Positions 24,056-32,563 of a stretch of 37,027 nt of DNA are shown in pieces (the stretch's first letter is position 1; each line of letters starts with the position of its first letter). A program made the translations under genes and the position numbers. The DNA comes from Acidimicrobiales bacterium (lineage in GTDB: Bacteria; Actinomycetota; Acidimicrobiia; Acidimicrobiales; Aldehydirespiratoraceae): positions 1 to 37,027 of the forward strand of contig JAJCXX010000052.1 of NCBI GenBank assembly GCA_029263195.1, read 5' to 3'. The notes below the pieces were generated by a model. That model searched no databases. It had not been told where the DNA came from and saw nothing but the letters and a program-made list of their open reading frames with translations.

Positions 24056-24880
24056 ATGACCTTGGAACCACAGCAGAAGCGTGAGCCGATGATCGAACCC
24101 TTGGGTGATGAGAGCGCTGACATCGCATACATGGCGGACACCATCAGCGCGAGCACGGCACCTCACACAGATCGTGAACGTTGGTTGGAGGTGGAGGTGG
24201 CCCGCCTGAAGGCCGAGGTCGCCGATTTGCACGGAGCAGAGTCGGTCGAGGCGACCTCACGCTTCTTGGCGATGGCCGCCGACACAGTCGATGAAGTGAT
24301 GAGCGAGGCCAAGCGCAAGGTCAACGAAACGCGGGCCGAAGCATCCGAGTTGACCGCTACGGCTCTGGCCGAAGCTGTTGAAATGAGAGAGCAGGCCAAG
24401 GCCGAGGCGTTGACACTCGTTGCCGCCGAGCGATGCCGTGTAGCCGACGAGGTGGAGGCTCTCCAGAGCGTTCGTGAGGCTTTGGAGTCCGAACGTCACG
24501 ATCTCGAGAACTACCACGGAGAGCTGCGGCGCCGGGTGAAGGAACTGGCTGAGTCGATGGTCTCGTTCATGACGACTGAGGAAGCCATGGATCCGCTGGC
24601 CGAACTCGACAGCGCGTCGGCGTCCGCCCACGATCCAGTGGCCGAGTTCGCGGGCGTGCCCGTTCTCCAGTCCAGTGCCCAGCACTCTCCTCTGCCCGAT
24701 GAGCCGGGACTATTCGACCCGGCGTCGGAGTCGGAATTGCGCGATGAGGAGTCTCCCGAGGAACACATCGAGGAACACATCGAGGAAGTAGTCGAGGCCC
24801 AGCGATTCCGAGCATTCATCGGTGGCGACGATGCCCACGACAAGAGTCGTGACTGGCTTCTTCGCCCCGAACAGGACTGA
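24056..24880 (+). CDS. Long coiled-coil protein, DivIVA/Wag31-like region
   Basis: A 274-aa, strongly charged protein. Residues about 35-185 are heptad-like and Ala/Glu/Arg-rich (RWLEVEVARLKAEVADL, MSEAKRKVNETRAEASEL), predicting a long coiled coil like those of DivIVA-type cytoskeletal proteins. The DivIVA N-terminal motif itself is not clear. The C-terminal part is acidic and disordered, with a 12-bp repeat at 24758-24793. No signal peptide or TM segment is seen. The start is uncertain: ATG 24056 is used, while ATG 24089 has AAGCGT 6 nt upstream. The GGDEF-EAL gene follows 20 nt later and is probably in the same operon. Confidence 0.7.
   Translation: MTLEPQQKREPMIEPLGDESADIAYMADTISASTAPHTDRERWLEVEVARLKAEVADLHGAESVEATSRFLAMAADTVDEVMSEAKRKVNETRAEASELTATALAEAVEMREQAKAEALTLVAAERCRVADEVEALQSVREALESERHDLENYHGELRRRVKELAESMVSFMTTEEAMDPLAELDSASASAHDPVAEFAGVPVLQSSAQHSPLPDEPGLFDPASESELRDEESPEEHIEEHIEEVVEAQRFRAFIGGDDAHDKSRDWLLRPEQD
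24758..24793 (+). repeat. 12-bp in-frame repeat in the coiled-coil gene
   Basis: Two perfect copies of GAGGAACACATC and one variant (GAGGAAGTAGTC) encode Glu-Glu-His-Ile repeats near the C-terminus. Confidence 0.8.
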
Positions 24881-24900
24881 CCGATCCGAAGGTTGCGACG

Positions 24901-26631
24901 ATGCGTTTCTTCCACACCTTCAGACGGGGGCGTAGCTCTGGGCTGAACACCGAGCGCCTCGCCGCGGTGGTCGACAATCAGTCCGACCCGCTGGTGATGG
25001 TCGCACCACGCGACAAGGTCGACGACGAGCCGTCGATCGTCCACGTCAATCCGGCGTTTGCCAGACTGGCGGAGGTCAATGCTGACCACGTGGCCGGGAC
25101 GGCATTGTGGGAGGCAGCGCCTTGGTTGCCTCGGTCCGTTCGAGCCGATCTCGACGATCTGATCACAACCGGTCGAGTGTCGGATCGGGATGATCTGGCG
25201 TTTGCCACGCCGAGCGGTACCCGAAACTTCGACTACGAAGTCATTTCACTCCCCGATGGTTCGGCCGCCCTCCAGTTCACTGATGTGAGTGATCGCAAGC
25301 ACGCCATCGAACTGATTCGCCACCAGGCCTTCCATGATCCGCTGACCGCACTACCGAATCGCACCTTGTTCTTCGATCGGCTGGCCCAAGCCATGGCGGC
25401 TACCGAACGCGACCGCAGCAACGTGGGGTTGCTCCTGCTCGATCTCGATCAGTTCAAAGAGATCAACGACACCTTGGGGCACGCCTACGGCGATCAGATC
25501 CTGTCGAGGATCGGTGGTCGACTCGGCGCCATGGTCCGTGACAACGACACTGTTGCGCGGCTCGGAGGCGACGAGTTCGCCATGGTCGTGGTCGGAGCCA
25601 CCGAGGGTCAGATGCGCGAGATCGCCACGAGGGCGGGCAATGAGGTTGCCCGCACCGTTGAGCTCGACGACATCGCCGTCGAGGTTTCGGCAAGCATCGG
25701 GGGCGCGGTTGCGCCGGACCACGGAAGCGATCCCCATGTCTTGCTCCAGCGAGCCGACGTTGCCATGTACGACGCCAAACGTGGCGGCCTGCCCTACAAG
25801 CTCTACGCGCCGGACGACGATCGGGAATCGCTCCACCGGCTCACACTGATGGGCGATCTGGACGACCTGCTCGACGGCGAACTCAGGGTCTGGTTCCAAC
25901 CCAAGGTAGATCTACGAACCGGTCGGGCCGGCGGACTGGAAGCGCTGGCCCGCTGGCAACACTCGCGAATGGGGCTGCTCGGACCGGGTCAGTTCATCGA
26001 ATTGTGTGATCTGGCCGGCGTAATCTCCGATCTCACCTTCCGGGTTCTCGACATGGCGCTGGCCGGAGTGTCGGATTGGCCGGGCCAACGAGTCGCGGTC
26101 AATGTCCCGGTGAGGAATCTCTACGACCGGACGCTGCCCGACGCGATCTCGGCGAATCTAAAGAAACACGGAGTCGCACCCGAGCGGCTTCTCGTGGAGA
26201 TCACCGAAAGCGAGATCATGGAGGACCACCGCACAGTGGTCGAGGTCCTCGAAGAACTCCATTCCCGGGGGATTCGTATCTCGATCGACGACTTCGGCAC
26301 GGGGTTCTCGTCGCTCACCCATCTGAGACGTCTGCCGATCCATGAGATCAAGATTGATCAGTCGTTCGTGGGCGGCATGCTCGACAACGAGAACGACTAC
26401 ATGATCGCCCGGTCAATCATCGATCTGGCCCACAACCTCGGTCATCAGGTCGTGGCCGAAGGGGTGGAGGACACCGCAACGCTCACGCTCCTTCGAGAAC
26501 TTGGTTGCGACATGGGACAGGGGCACCTCTTTTCGAGACCCGGACCGGTCGGCCGGATCAGGCTCCAGGTCGAAGCCGGACCGGCTCTCGACGCCGAGGG
26601 GGCATTGCTCTGGAGATCAAGCCCGACCTAG
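24901..26631 (+). CDS. PAS-GGDEF-EAL cyclic-di-GMP turnover protein
   Basis: A 576-aa cytoplasmic signalling protein. A PAS-like sensor covers about 15-130 (DNQSDPLVMV...HVNPAFARL). The GGDEF domain has an intact GGDEF (222-226) and an RDND I-site (213-216) five residues before it, so feedback inhibition by c-di-GMP is plausible. The EAL domain (about 315-560) has EAL at 347-349, EITESEIM, IDDFGTGFSSL, KIDQSFV and EGVED, so phosphodiesterase residues are also present. Both synthesis and breakdown are thus possible; the net activity cannot be read from sequence. No TM segment is seen. The start is ATG 24901, with GAAGG 8 nt upstream. It follows the coiled-coil gene closely. Confidence 0.94.
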   Translation: MRFFHTFRRGRSSGLNTERLAAVVDNQSDPLVMVAPRDKVDDEPSIVHVNPAFARLAEVNADHVAGTALWEAAPWLPRSVRADLDDLITTGRVSDRDDLAFATPSGTRNFDYEVISLPDGSAALQFTDVSDRKHAIELIRHQAFHDPLTALPNRTLFFDRLAQAMAATERDRSNVGLLLLDLDQFKEINDTLGHAYGDQILSRIGGRLGAMVRDNDTVARLGGDEFAMVVVGATEGQMREIATRAGNEVARTVELDDIAVEVSASIGGAVAPDHGSDPHVLLQRADVAMYDAKRGGLPYKLYAPDDDRESLHRLTLMGDLDDLLDGELRVWFQPKVDLRTGRAGGLEALARWQHSRMGLLGPGQFIELCDLAGVISDLTFRVLDMALAGVSDWPGQRVAVNVPVRNLYDRTLPDAISANLKKHGVAPERLLVEITESEIMEDHRTVVEVLEELHSRGIRISIDDFGTGFSSLTHLRRLPIHEIKIDQSFVGGMLDNENDYMIARSIIDLAHNLGHQVVAEGVEDTATLTLLRELGCDMGQGHLFSRPGPVGRIRLQVEAGPALDAEGALLWRSSPT

Positions 26632-26679
26632 CCGACCGAAGCCGGTTGGGTGGTGGCTCAGGGCCGCTTCAGCGGGCAG

Positions 26680-26685
26680 GATTGT
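26680..26685 (+). promoter_or_regulatory. -10-like element before the acyltransferase-GT fusion
   Basis: GATTGT ends 6 nt before the ATG at 26692. It fits NANNNT but lacks the first T. Confidence 0.25.
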
Positions 26686-26691
26686 CACCGC

Positions 26692-29310
26692 ATGAGCACG
26701 GCAGTCGATTCCCAGCGGTCATCGGTGACCACAGCCGCCGGTCGATTCGCCGGCCTTGACGGATTACGGGCCGTTGCCGCTATCGGAATCTTCATTCATC
26801 ACGTCGGATTCTGGTCGAACGCGACCTTCTCGGGCTACTGGGGGCGCTATGTCGGGAGACTCGACATCGGTGTTCCGGTGTTCTTCGCGCTTTCCGGGTT
26901 CTTGCTGTTCCGGCCGATAGCGGAATCGGTAATCGACCGCAGCCCGCTGCGCCCCGCCATCGTGCACCTGTGGCGCCGCGCCCTTCGCATCTATCCGGCG
27001 TTTTGGGTGGCGATCGTGTTGATCGTGGCGTTCACCAGCGAGGCCTTCCGCGACACGACAGGCGCGGTCGTCACCGTCTTGTTGGTGCAGATCCACTGGC
27101 CCACCCACGCAATCGGCCCGATGCCTCAGGCTTGGAGCCTCGCCACAGAGGTCAGCTTCTACGCGATGCTGCCGCTGCTCGCCAGGGTGGCGAGGCCTCT
27201 GCTGGCCGACCGGTCGCGGGAGGGTCGTCGCAACGGGCTGCTTCTCATGATTGCGGCCGGTTACATGATCAGCGTGGCGTTCCGAGCCGCGGTGTACGGG
27301 ATCGGAAACAGGTGGACCAGCCCTGCCGTTCTCTGGCTGCCGGCGACCTTCGATTACTTCGCGGTGGGTATGGCGATCGCGATCCTCCACGTGGCGGCAC
27401 CGGCCGGTTCGGCCGGTCGCGAACGGCTCGATCGCCTCGGCGGGCCGGCCGGATTGTGGTGGTTCGGAGCCTTGCTTGCGTTCCACGCCGTGTCGCAGTG
27501 GATGGGGCTGGCGCTGGGCCTGCAGACGGCGTGGTGGCCCCGCGAAATGGCTCGCCAGTTCACCTACGGCGCGATTGGTTTCGCACTGCTGTTTCCTTTG
27601 GTCTTCGGGTCGGGGCACCGCTCGCTGGTCAGGCGTTTCGCCGCGAGTCGGGTGATGGAGTGGCTGGGTCGGATCTCCTACTCGATCTACCTCTGGCACA
27701 TGGTGTTCATCGTCCACGCCTGGCAACCCCTCAACCGTGCGGTCGATTCGGTGTGGGACGACACGGTGCGGTCCGGGTGGTTTCATTCATCCTTGGGCTG
27801 GACCGGGCTCGATACGGCCCTCGATCATCGGTTCTTTCCGTTGCTGATCGTGGCCGGCATCCCGACTCTGGCTGTAGCCGCGGTCAGCTACTACGCGGCG
27901 GAACGAACCGGACAGCGGCTGCAGGGCGTGGTCAAGCGTCCGACTCTCGACCCCACTCCGACGGAGACGTGGTTGTCCACGATTGTTCAGCGGTGGCGAG
28001 CGGCGTCGTTTCGGGCCCAGATGGCGGCAATCGGATCGGCTGGTCTGGTGCTGAGGGTGATCTATGTGATCACCAAACGAAACCAGACCCTCGACGGGGG
28101 TCGGATCTTCCCGGGCGACCAGTTCTACTATTCGCTCGCCGCCGACGCTCTCGCCGCCGGCAAGGGGTTCGTGGTGCCGTGGCACGACGTAGCGATCGGG
28201 TTGGGTACGGCGTCTCCCGGATCGGCGGCACCCCACGCTGCCGATCATCCGCCGCTCACCGCGATCGTGTCCACACCAGCGTCGTTGTTGCCGGGCGACA
28301 GCCTGACTCCACAGAGACTCACCATGGCACTGGTCGGAACGGCCGTGATCGTGGTTATCGGACTCCTCGCACGTGAGTTCGCGGGCGCCCGAGTCGGCCT
28401 GATAGCGGCCGCCATGGCTGCGGTATACCCAGCGTTCTGGATCAACGATGGCCTGGTGATGGCGGAGTCTCTCACCGCCCTGACCATTGCGGGAGCGGTT
28501 TTGGCCACGCTTCGCTATCGGCGTGCTCCAGCTGTAAGGACAGCCGTCGAGATCGGCCTCTGGGTCGGTCTGGCCTCGCTGGCGCGCTCCGAATCGTTGC
28601 TGCTCGTACCCATTCTGATTGCGCCGCTGATGTGGGTCAGCCACTCGATCATCCGAGTCAAGCTGGCCCGTGTGTTGATCGCGGGGGCGGTGGTGGCGAT
28701 GGTGATAGCGCCGTGGGTGATACCGAATCTTGTGAGGTTCAACGACCCCGTTGTCATGTCTTCAAACGATGGCCAGACGCTTCTGGGCGCCAACTCTCCT
28801 CAGTCCTACAACGGTGGGGCCGTCGGCTTCTGGACCCTCGAATACGCGGAGAGTTTCGATGTATCCGGTCTCGACCAGAGCGAGGTCTCCGGGGTCTACC
28901 GCCGCGCTGCGTTCGACTACATGGGTGATCACCTTACGGACTTGCCGAGAGTGGTGGTCACACGAGTCGGTCGACTGTGGTCGGTGTATAGGCCCTTCCA
29001 GATGGCCGACTGGAATCAGGGTGAGGGTCGTGAGTTGTGGGCGTCGTATCTGGCGCTCGTCGCCTTCATGGTCGTGGTGCCTCTGGCCGCGCTGGGCTGG
29101 CGGCGCTCGGATCCCCGTGTCGTCTGGCGGTGGCCGTTCATGGCCCTGTTCATCCAAGTAACTCTCGTTGGCGCGGCGTTCTATGGAATTCCTCGATTCC
29201 GTGTGCCGGCCGAGATTGGGCTCATCGTGTTGGCAGCGGTTGGTTTGTCCTGGGTGGCTAACCTCGGAACATGTCGTCACAGGCCCATGTCCTCGTCGCC
29301 ACCGTCATAG
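26692..29310 (+). CDS. Acyltransferase-3/GT-C glycosyltransferase fusion membrane protein
   Basis: An 872-aa protein of two membrane enzymes. Residues about 15-415 are an acyltransferase-3 (OafA-like) domain: FAGLDGLRAVAAIGIFIHHV, VPVFFALSGFLLFRP, AWSLATEVSFYAMLPLL and WLGRISYSIYLWHM. Such domains O-acylate glycans. Residues about 430-865 form an ArnT/PMT-type GT-C domain with GDQFYYSLAADALAAGKGF, YPAFWINDGLVMAESL and LARSESLLL. The GT-C half is visibly paralogous to the two proteins encoded at 31163-33870. The family uses polyprenyl-phosphate sugars on the outer membrane face; substrate is unknown. The ATG at 26692 is chosen over one at 26650, which would add 14 residues without family similarity. 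The 3' end overlaps the DUF2304 gene by 40 nt. Confidence 0.88.
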   Translation: MSTAVDSQRSSVTTAAGRFAGLDGLRAVAAIGIFIHHVGFWSNATFSGYWGRYVGRLDIGVPVFFALSGFLLFRPIAESVIDRSPLRPAIVHLWRRALRIYPAFWVAIVLIVAFTSEAFRDTTGAVVTVLLVQIHWPTHAIGPMPQAWSLATEVSFYAMLPLLARVARPLLADRSREGRRNGLLLMIAAGYMISVAFRAAVYGIGNRWTSPAVLWLPATFDYFAVGMAIAILHVAAPAGSAGRERLDRLGGPAGLWWFGALLAFHAVSQWMGLALGLQTAWWPREMARQFTYGAIGFALLFPLVFGSGHRSLVRRFAASRVMEWLGRISYSIYLWHMVFIVHAWQPLNRAVDSVWDDTVRSGWFHSSLGWTGLDTALDHRFFPLLIVAGIPTLAVAAVSYYAAERTGQRLQGVVKRPTLDPTPTETWLSTIVQRWRAASFRAQMAAIGSAGLVLRVIYVITKRNQTLDGGRIFPGDQFYYSLAADALAAGKGFVVPWHDVAIGLGTASPGSAAPHAADHPPLTAIVSTPASLLPGDSLTPQRLTMALVGTAVIVVIGLLAREFAGARVGLIAAAMAAVYPAFWINDGLVMAESLTALTIAGAVLATLRYRRAPAVRTAVEIGLWVGLASLARSESLLLVPILIAPLMWVSHSIIRVKLARVLIAGAVVAMVIAPWVIPNLVRFNDPVVMSSNDGQTLLGANSPQSYNGGAVGFWTLEYAESFDVSGLDQSEVSGVYRRAAFDYMGDHLTDLPRVVVTRVGRLWSVYRPFQMADWNQGEGRELWASYLALVAFMVVVPLAALGWRRSDPRVVWRWPFMALFIQVTLVGAAFYGIPRFRVPAEIGLIVLAAVGLSWVANLGTCRHRPMSSSPPS

Positions 29311-29642
29311 TTCTGACGGTCCTATTCATTTACCGACTGGTCAGTCGGCGCGTTCTGAAGAGCAAGTACGCGCTCCTCTGGTCGGTGGTGGCGATCGGGT
29401 TGTTGCCGTTGGCGGCGTTTCCCGGGGTCTTGGTGCCCATCTCCGATTTCGTTGGAATCGACTACGAACCGGCCACGGTCTTGTTTGCTTCGGTGGCGTT
29501 CTTGTTTGCCACGAGCGTCCACCTCACCTACGAGGTATCGCGCCTCGAGGCCCGAACCCAGGATCTCGCTGAGGATCTGGCGTTGCTCAGGACGAGTTTG
29601 GCGACGCCGGACGAGCCACGACAATCAAGCCATCAGCACTGA
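29271..29642 (+). CDS. DUF2304 membrane protein
   Basis: A 123-aa protein with about three hydrophobic helices (VLVATVIVLTVLFIYRLV, ALLWSVVAIGLLPLAAF, VLFASVAFLFATSVHL) and a C-terminal coiled-coil tail (VSRLEARTQDLAEDLALL). The size and the RRVLKSKYALLWSVV segment match DUF2304 proteins, which often occur beside glycosyltransferases in envelope glycan loci. Their function is not established. It starts inside the 3' end of the fusion gene, so it is likely co-translated. Its own 3' end overlaps the convergent methyltransferase gene by 56 nt. Confidence 0.82.
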   Translation: MSSQAHVLVATVIVLTVLFIYRLVSRRVLKSKYALLWSVVAIGLLPLAAFPGVLVPISDFVGIDYEPATVLFASVAFLFATSVHLTYEVSRLEARTQDLAEDLALLRTSLATPDEPRQSSHQH

Positions 29643-30345
29643 AGGGTCGTCCGAGCCCGCCCAGGACTCGTTCCAGGCGCAGCACCGACCTGACGGCCAC
29701 TGACTCGATCCGCGAGCGCGCGCCGCGGTCGCGAACCACAGGCACGTATGTCGCGGCATCGACTGGTGTCCACCCTTCGGATCGGAGCAGTTGGGTGAGG
29801 GTGCGCCATGTGAACATCACAACATGATCGGGATGGTTGACCTCCAACCGTCGGGTCATCGATGCCACCACATTGACCAGGCCGTAGGCGTTGGGGGTGG
29901 TGACGATGATCTTGCCGTCGGGCTTGCATAGCGAGTGCATCGCCGCGAGGAACGGTCCCGGCGCACGAAGATGCTCGATGACTTCGCCCGCCAGCACGAT
30001 GTCGGCTGGTTCGAGTCCGAGGTTGGAGACGGCGGCGGAGTCTGAGCAGTCGACCTCGTAGGCCTCGAAGCCGTCGGTTCGGGCTGAGCTGACGGCGCTT
30101 CGGTGGGTATCGAGCCCGACCAACTCGGAGGTGACTTCGTCGAGGTGACCGTGGAGCCAACGTCCCACTCGGCTCTGCTCTTGGCGATAGCCGGCGTCGG
30201 CGAATCCGACGTGGATGACCCGCTTGTCGCGGCATTGGTGAACGAGCCAAGGGATGCGGTCGACGATCGAAGCAGATGGCAACCGATGAGCCATGTCGTC
30301 CTGGCCGTACTCCCCGTCGGCGGCGGCCCTGTCGGTCGGGTTCAT
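29587..30345 (-). CDS. Class I SAM-dependent methyltransferase
   Basis: A 252-aa methyltransferase, last gene of the minus-strand glycan operon. It has a SAM-binding glycine region (KRVIHVGFADAGYRQEQS, somewhat degenerate), the acidic VGLDTHRSAV loop, DIVLAGEVIEHL and LCKPDGKIIVTTPN, typical of glycan or lipid methyltransferases. The acceptor is unknown. The start is ATG 30345, preceded by GGAAGGA 5 nt upstream, and it overlaps the deacetylase stop (ATGA). The frame stays open upstream, antisense-like to the deacetylase, but has no family similarity there. Confidence 0.85.
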   Translation of the reverse strand: MNPTDRAAADGEYGQDDMAHRLPSASIVDRIPWLVHQCRDKRVIHVGFADAGYRQEQSRVGRWLHGHLDEVTSELVGLDTHRSAVSSARTDGFEAYEVDCSDSAAVSNLGLEPADIVLAGEVIEHLRAPGPFLAAMHSLCKPDGKIIVTTPNAYGLVNVVASMTRRLEVNHPDHVVMFTWRTLTQLLRSEGWTPVDAATYVPVVRDRGARSRIESVAVRSVLRLERVLGGLGRPFSADGLIVVARPASPNSS

Positions 30346-31166
30346 GGTGGTCCTTCCGGATCGAATACCGGCAGATCGGCGAGCGAGTCGACCGTCGCGG
30401 ACATCGTGCCAGTGGAGCCTTGGACGAGTCTGCGAACCTTGTCGAACATGCCGGCCCGTCCCCACCACAGGACACGACTTCCGATCCGGCCAACTTCGGG
30501 GACGGTCCACCGTTTCTCGTCGGGGTCGAAATCGTAGGGATGACAATAGAGCCAGACGACGCTGGTGTCGCTCGATGCCCTTCGAGCCCACGACACGAGC
30601 GGGGCTGGGGCGACCCGCAGATAGGTGCCCCCGAGTAGGGGCAATGCCACCGATCCGAGACCGAAGACCGGACACGGCAGTTCAACCAGTCCCGACGGCC
30701 ACTTGAACGGATTTTTGGGTGCCTCCGGCCAGCCAAACAGAGGACTGCGTGCCGGAAGCACACTCGACGAGTAGGTGAATCCGAGGTCGGTCAGTATCTC
30801 GGGAGCCCATGCCGAGGCTGGAACCAGTGAGAAGATCGGTGCCCGAAATCCCAGAACGTCGGCTTGGACTGTCTGGGAGAGGAGATCCTTTGCGGTCGAT
30901 ACCTGCGTCGCGAAGTCGGCCGGACCGATGTCGGGCAGGGGTACGTGAGCGGTGCCGTGGAGAGCCAGTTCATGGCCCCTTGCGGCGATCCTCACCAAGA
31001 GGTCGGCGTGATCGCGTATCAAGTCGCTGACGACGAAGAATGTGCCGATCACCCCCCATTGTTCGAGGTCGTCGAGAAGCGAATCGGTGATAGCGGGGAA
31101 TCTGAGTTCGGCTTCGGGGCCGGGCCGGTGATCCTCGAGATCGAATGTGAACATCACCTCGCTCAT
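30342..31166 (-). CDS. Polysaccharide deacetylase (NodB-like)
   Basis: A 274-aa carbohydrate esterase 4 enzyme removing N- or O-acetyl groups from a glycan. Motifs visible are FTFDLEDH (catalytic Asp and metal Asp region), HGTAH (His70 and His74, metal ligands), FRAPIFSL, and WLYCHPYDFDP with the catalytic-side His. The DLED and RAP patterns resemble deacetylases of exopolysaccharide loci (DUF3473-associated). No signal peptide is seen, so it may act in the cytoplasm. The start is ATG 31166, overlapping the upstream glycosyltransferase stop (ATGA); a GTG-free extension to 31208 was not used. Confidence 0.88.
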   Translation of the reverse strand: MSEVMFTFDLEDHRPGPEAELRFPAITDSLLDDLEQWGVIGTFFVVSDLIRDHADLLVRIAARGHELALHGTAHVPLPDIGPADFATQVSTAKDLLSQTVQADVLGFRAPIFSLVPASAWAPEILTDLGFTYSSSVLPARSPLFGWPEAPKNPFKWPSGLVELPCPVFGLGSVALPLLGGTYLRVAPAPLVSWARRASSDTSVVWLYCHPYDFDPDEKRWTVPEVGRIGSRVLWWGRAGMFDKVRRLVQGSTGTMSATVDSLADLPVFDPEGPP

Positions 31167-32563
31167 TTCACGACTCCGGTACGGGTGAAGGTCCTCTTCC
31201 AGATCCACTCAATGCCGACTCCGGACATGACGATCATGGCAACGTCGACCGGCACCCGGTAGCGGGTGAGGCCGAACGTGATGGCCGAGGCAAACAGGAC
31301 CATGGCCCACATCGAGAGCATCGGGATGAGCCACCGACCGCGTCTGCGCATGGCGACAGCCCCGACGACCGTGAACGGCACCAACAAATAGTAGAGAGCC
31401 AATCCAGAAGCCGAAGGAGCCTTCCAACGCCCTTCGATCTCGTAGTTGATCCTGAGAGTGCTCAACGGTTTGAAGAAGTCGAGCGATCGTCCCATGCGTG
31501 CCAACGCAACCAACGGGTAGCGCTTCCAATGGTCGAGTGTGTAGCTGATGGCGTGTTCGGTCATGAACCGATCACGCACTGTCTCGTCGTAGACCACGCG
31601 TCCCTGACCAACAGGGGAGTAGGCACCGGGAAGAACCGATTCGAATTCAGGTCCCAGGTCGCGGCGCTCGAAGCAGGTGTCCCAGACTCCCATCAACTCG
31701 CCCGACCAGGCCGTGTCGCAGGCGCCGGCCATCATCACCGTGCCGGACGCCGAAGTGAGTGAGACCGGTTCGTCGAATCTCAAGTTGTTGTAGATCAGCC
31801 ACGGTGACAGCACCAGAATCCCGGCCACCCAAGCCACTCCGACCTGATGCCACCGCTCCTTTCGGGTGAGTCCGGCGTGTCGAATCACCAACGGGATGAC
31901 CATGAACGCGAACAACGACACTGCCTCGGCGCGCGTCAGGGCAGCAACTGCTATCGCCACCCCGACCAAGGCCATTCGGCGGCGGTCGGGTCGTTCGGTC
32001 CAGTCGTACGCCACCCAGATCACCGCGACGATCACCGCCTGATACATGCCTTCGGAGAGAAGCATCACATCGTTGATCCACATCAACGGGTGAACGGCGG
32101 CCAGGCCGGCGGCCACCACGCCGGCGATATTGCCGCCGATCCTGCGGGCCAGCAGCCCGACGCCGACGACGAGAAGAAACCCGAACAGCGTTGACGCCCC
32201 GCGGTGCCAGGTGACCGATCCCAACCCCAACTTCGACCAAGCAGCAAGGTACGTGACATACAGAGGCGGGTCGCCCGCCGATTCGATGAGGGTTCCGGAT
32301 ACGAAGAACTCAGGACCGCTCTTGAACCAGTGTCCCTGGCTGATCAGGTCGGCCTGGGAGTGGGTGTACCAGGCGTCACCGGCGAGTCGGTAGCACGACG
32401 GCGAGTTGATGTCGCAGGTGGCTCGGTACGACAGAACCACCCACCACCTGAAGAGAAGGCCGACCGTGGCGATGACCCAGATCGCGATCACCGATCCGTG
32501 GGGGCGGACCAGCCTGATCGGCCCGATGGTGGGCATGGAGACGTCCGAGTCGGTTGCGGTCAC
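31163..32563 (-). CDS. GT-C (family 39-like) membrane glycosyltransferase
   Basis: A 466-aa polytopic membrane protein of the ArnT/PMT GT-C type. It has GDAWYTHSQADLISQG in the first outer loop, HPLMWINDVMLLSEGMY, ALTRAEAVSLF and PWLIYNNLRFDEPVSLTS. These blocks align by eye with the neighbour at 32560 and with the GT-C half of the fusion at 26692, so the three are paralogues. It would transfer a sugar from a polyprenyl-phosphate carrier on the outer face. Acceptor is unknown. The GTG start at 32563 overlaps the upstream stop (GTGA), and its stop overlaps the deacetylase start. Confidence 0.87.
   Translation of the reverse strand: MTATDSDVSMPTIGPIRLVRPHGSVIAIWVIATVGLLFRWWVVLSYRATCDINSPSCYRLAGDAWYTHSQADLISQGHWFKSGPEFFVSGTLIESAGDPPLYVTYLAAWSKLGLGSVTWHRGASTLFGFLLVVGVGLLARRIGGNIAGVVAAGLAAVHPLMWINDVMLLSEGMYQAVIVAVIWVAYDWTERPDRRRMALVGVAIAVAALTRAEAVSLFAFMVIPLVIRHAGLTRKERWHQVGVAWVAGILVLSPWLIYNNLRFDEPVSLTSASGTVMMAGACDTAWSGELMGVWDTCFERRDLGPEFESVLPGAYSPVGQGRVVYDETVRDRFMTEHAISYTLDHWKRYPLVALARMGRSLDFFKPLSTLRINYEIEGRWKAPSASGLALYYLLVPFTVVGAVAMRRRGRWLIPMLSMWAMVLFASAITFGLTRYRVPVDVAMIVMSGVGIEWIWKRTFTRTGVVK

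Noticed and set aside
24901-26631. Degenerate GGDEF or EAL domain
   Set aside because: GGDEF, the I-site RDND and the main EAL residues are all present, so no loss of activity can be argued.
29633-30763. Minus-strand Arg/Ser-rich frame over the methyltransferase and deacetylase
   Set aside because: It is another frame of two recognisable genes and has no motif of its own.
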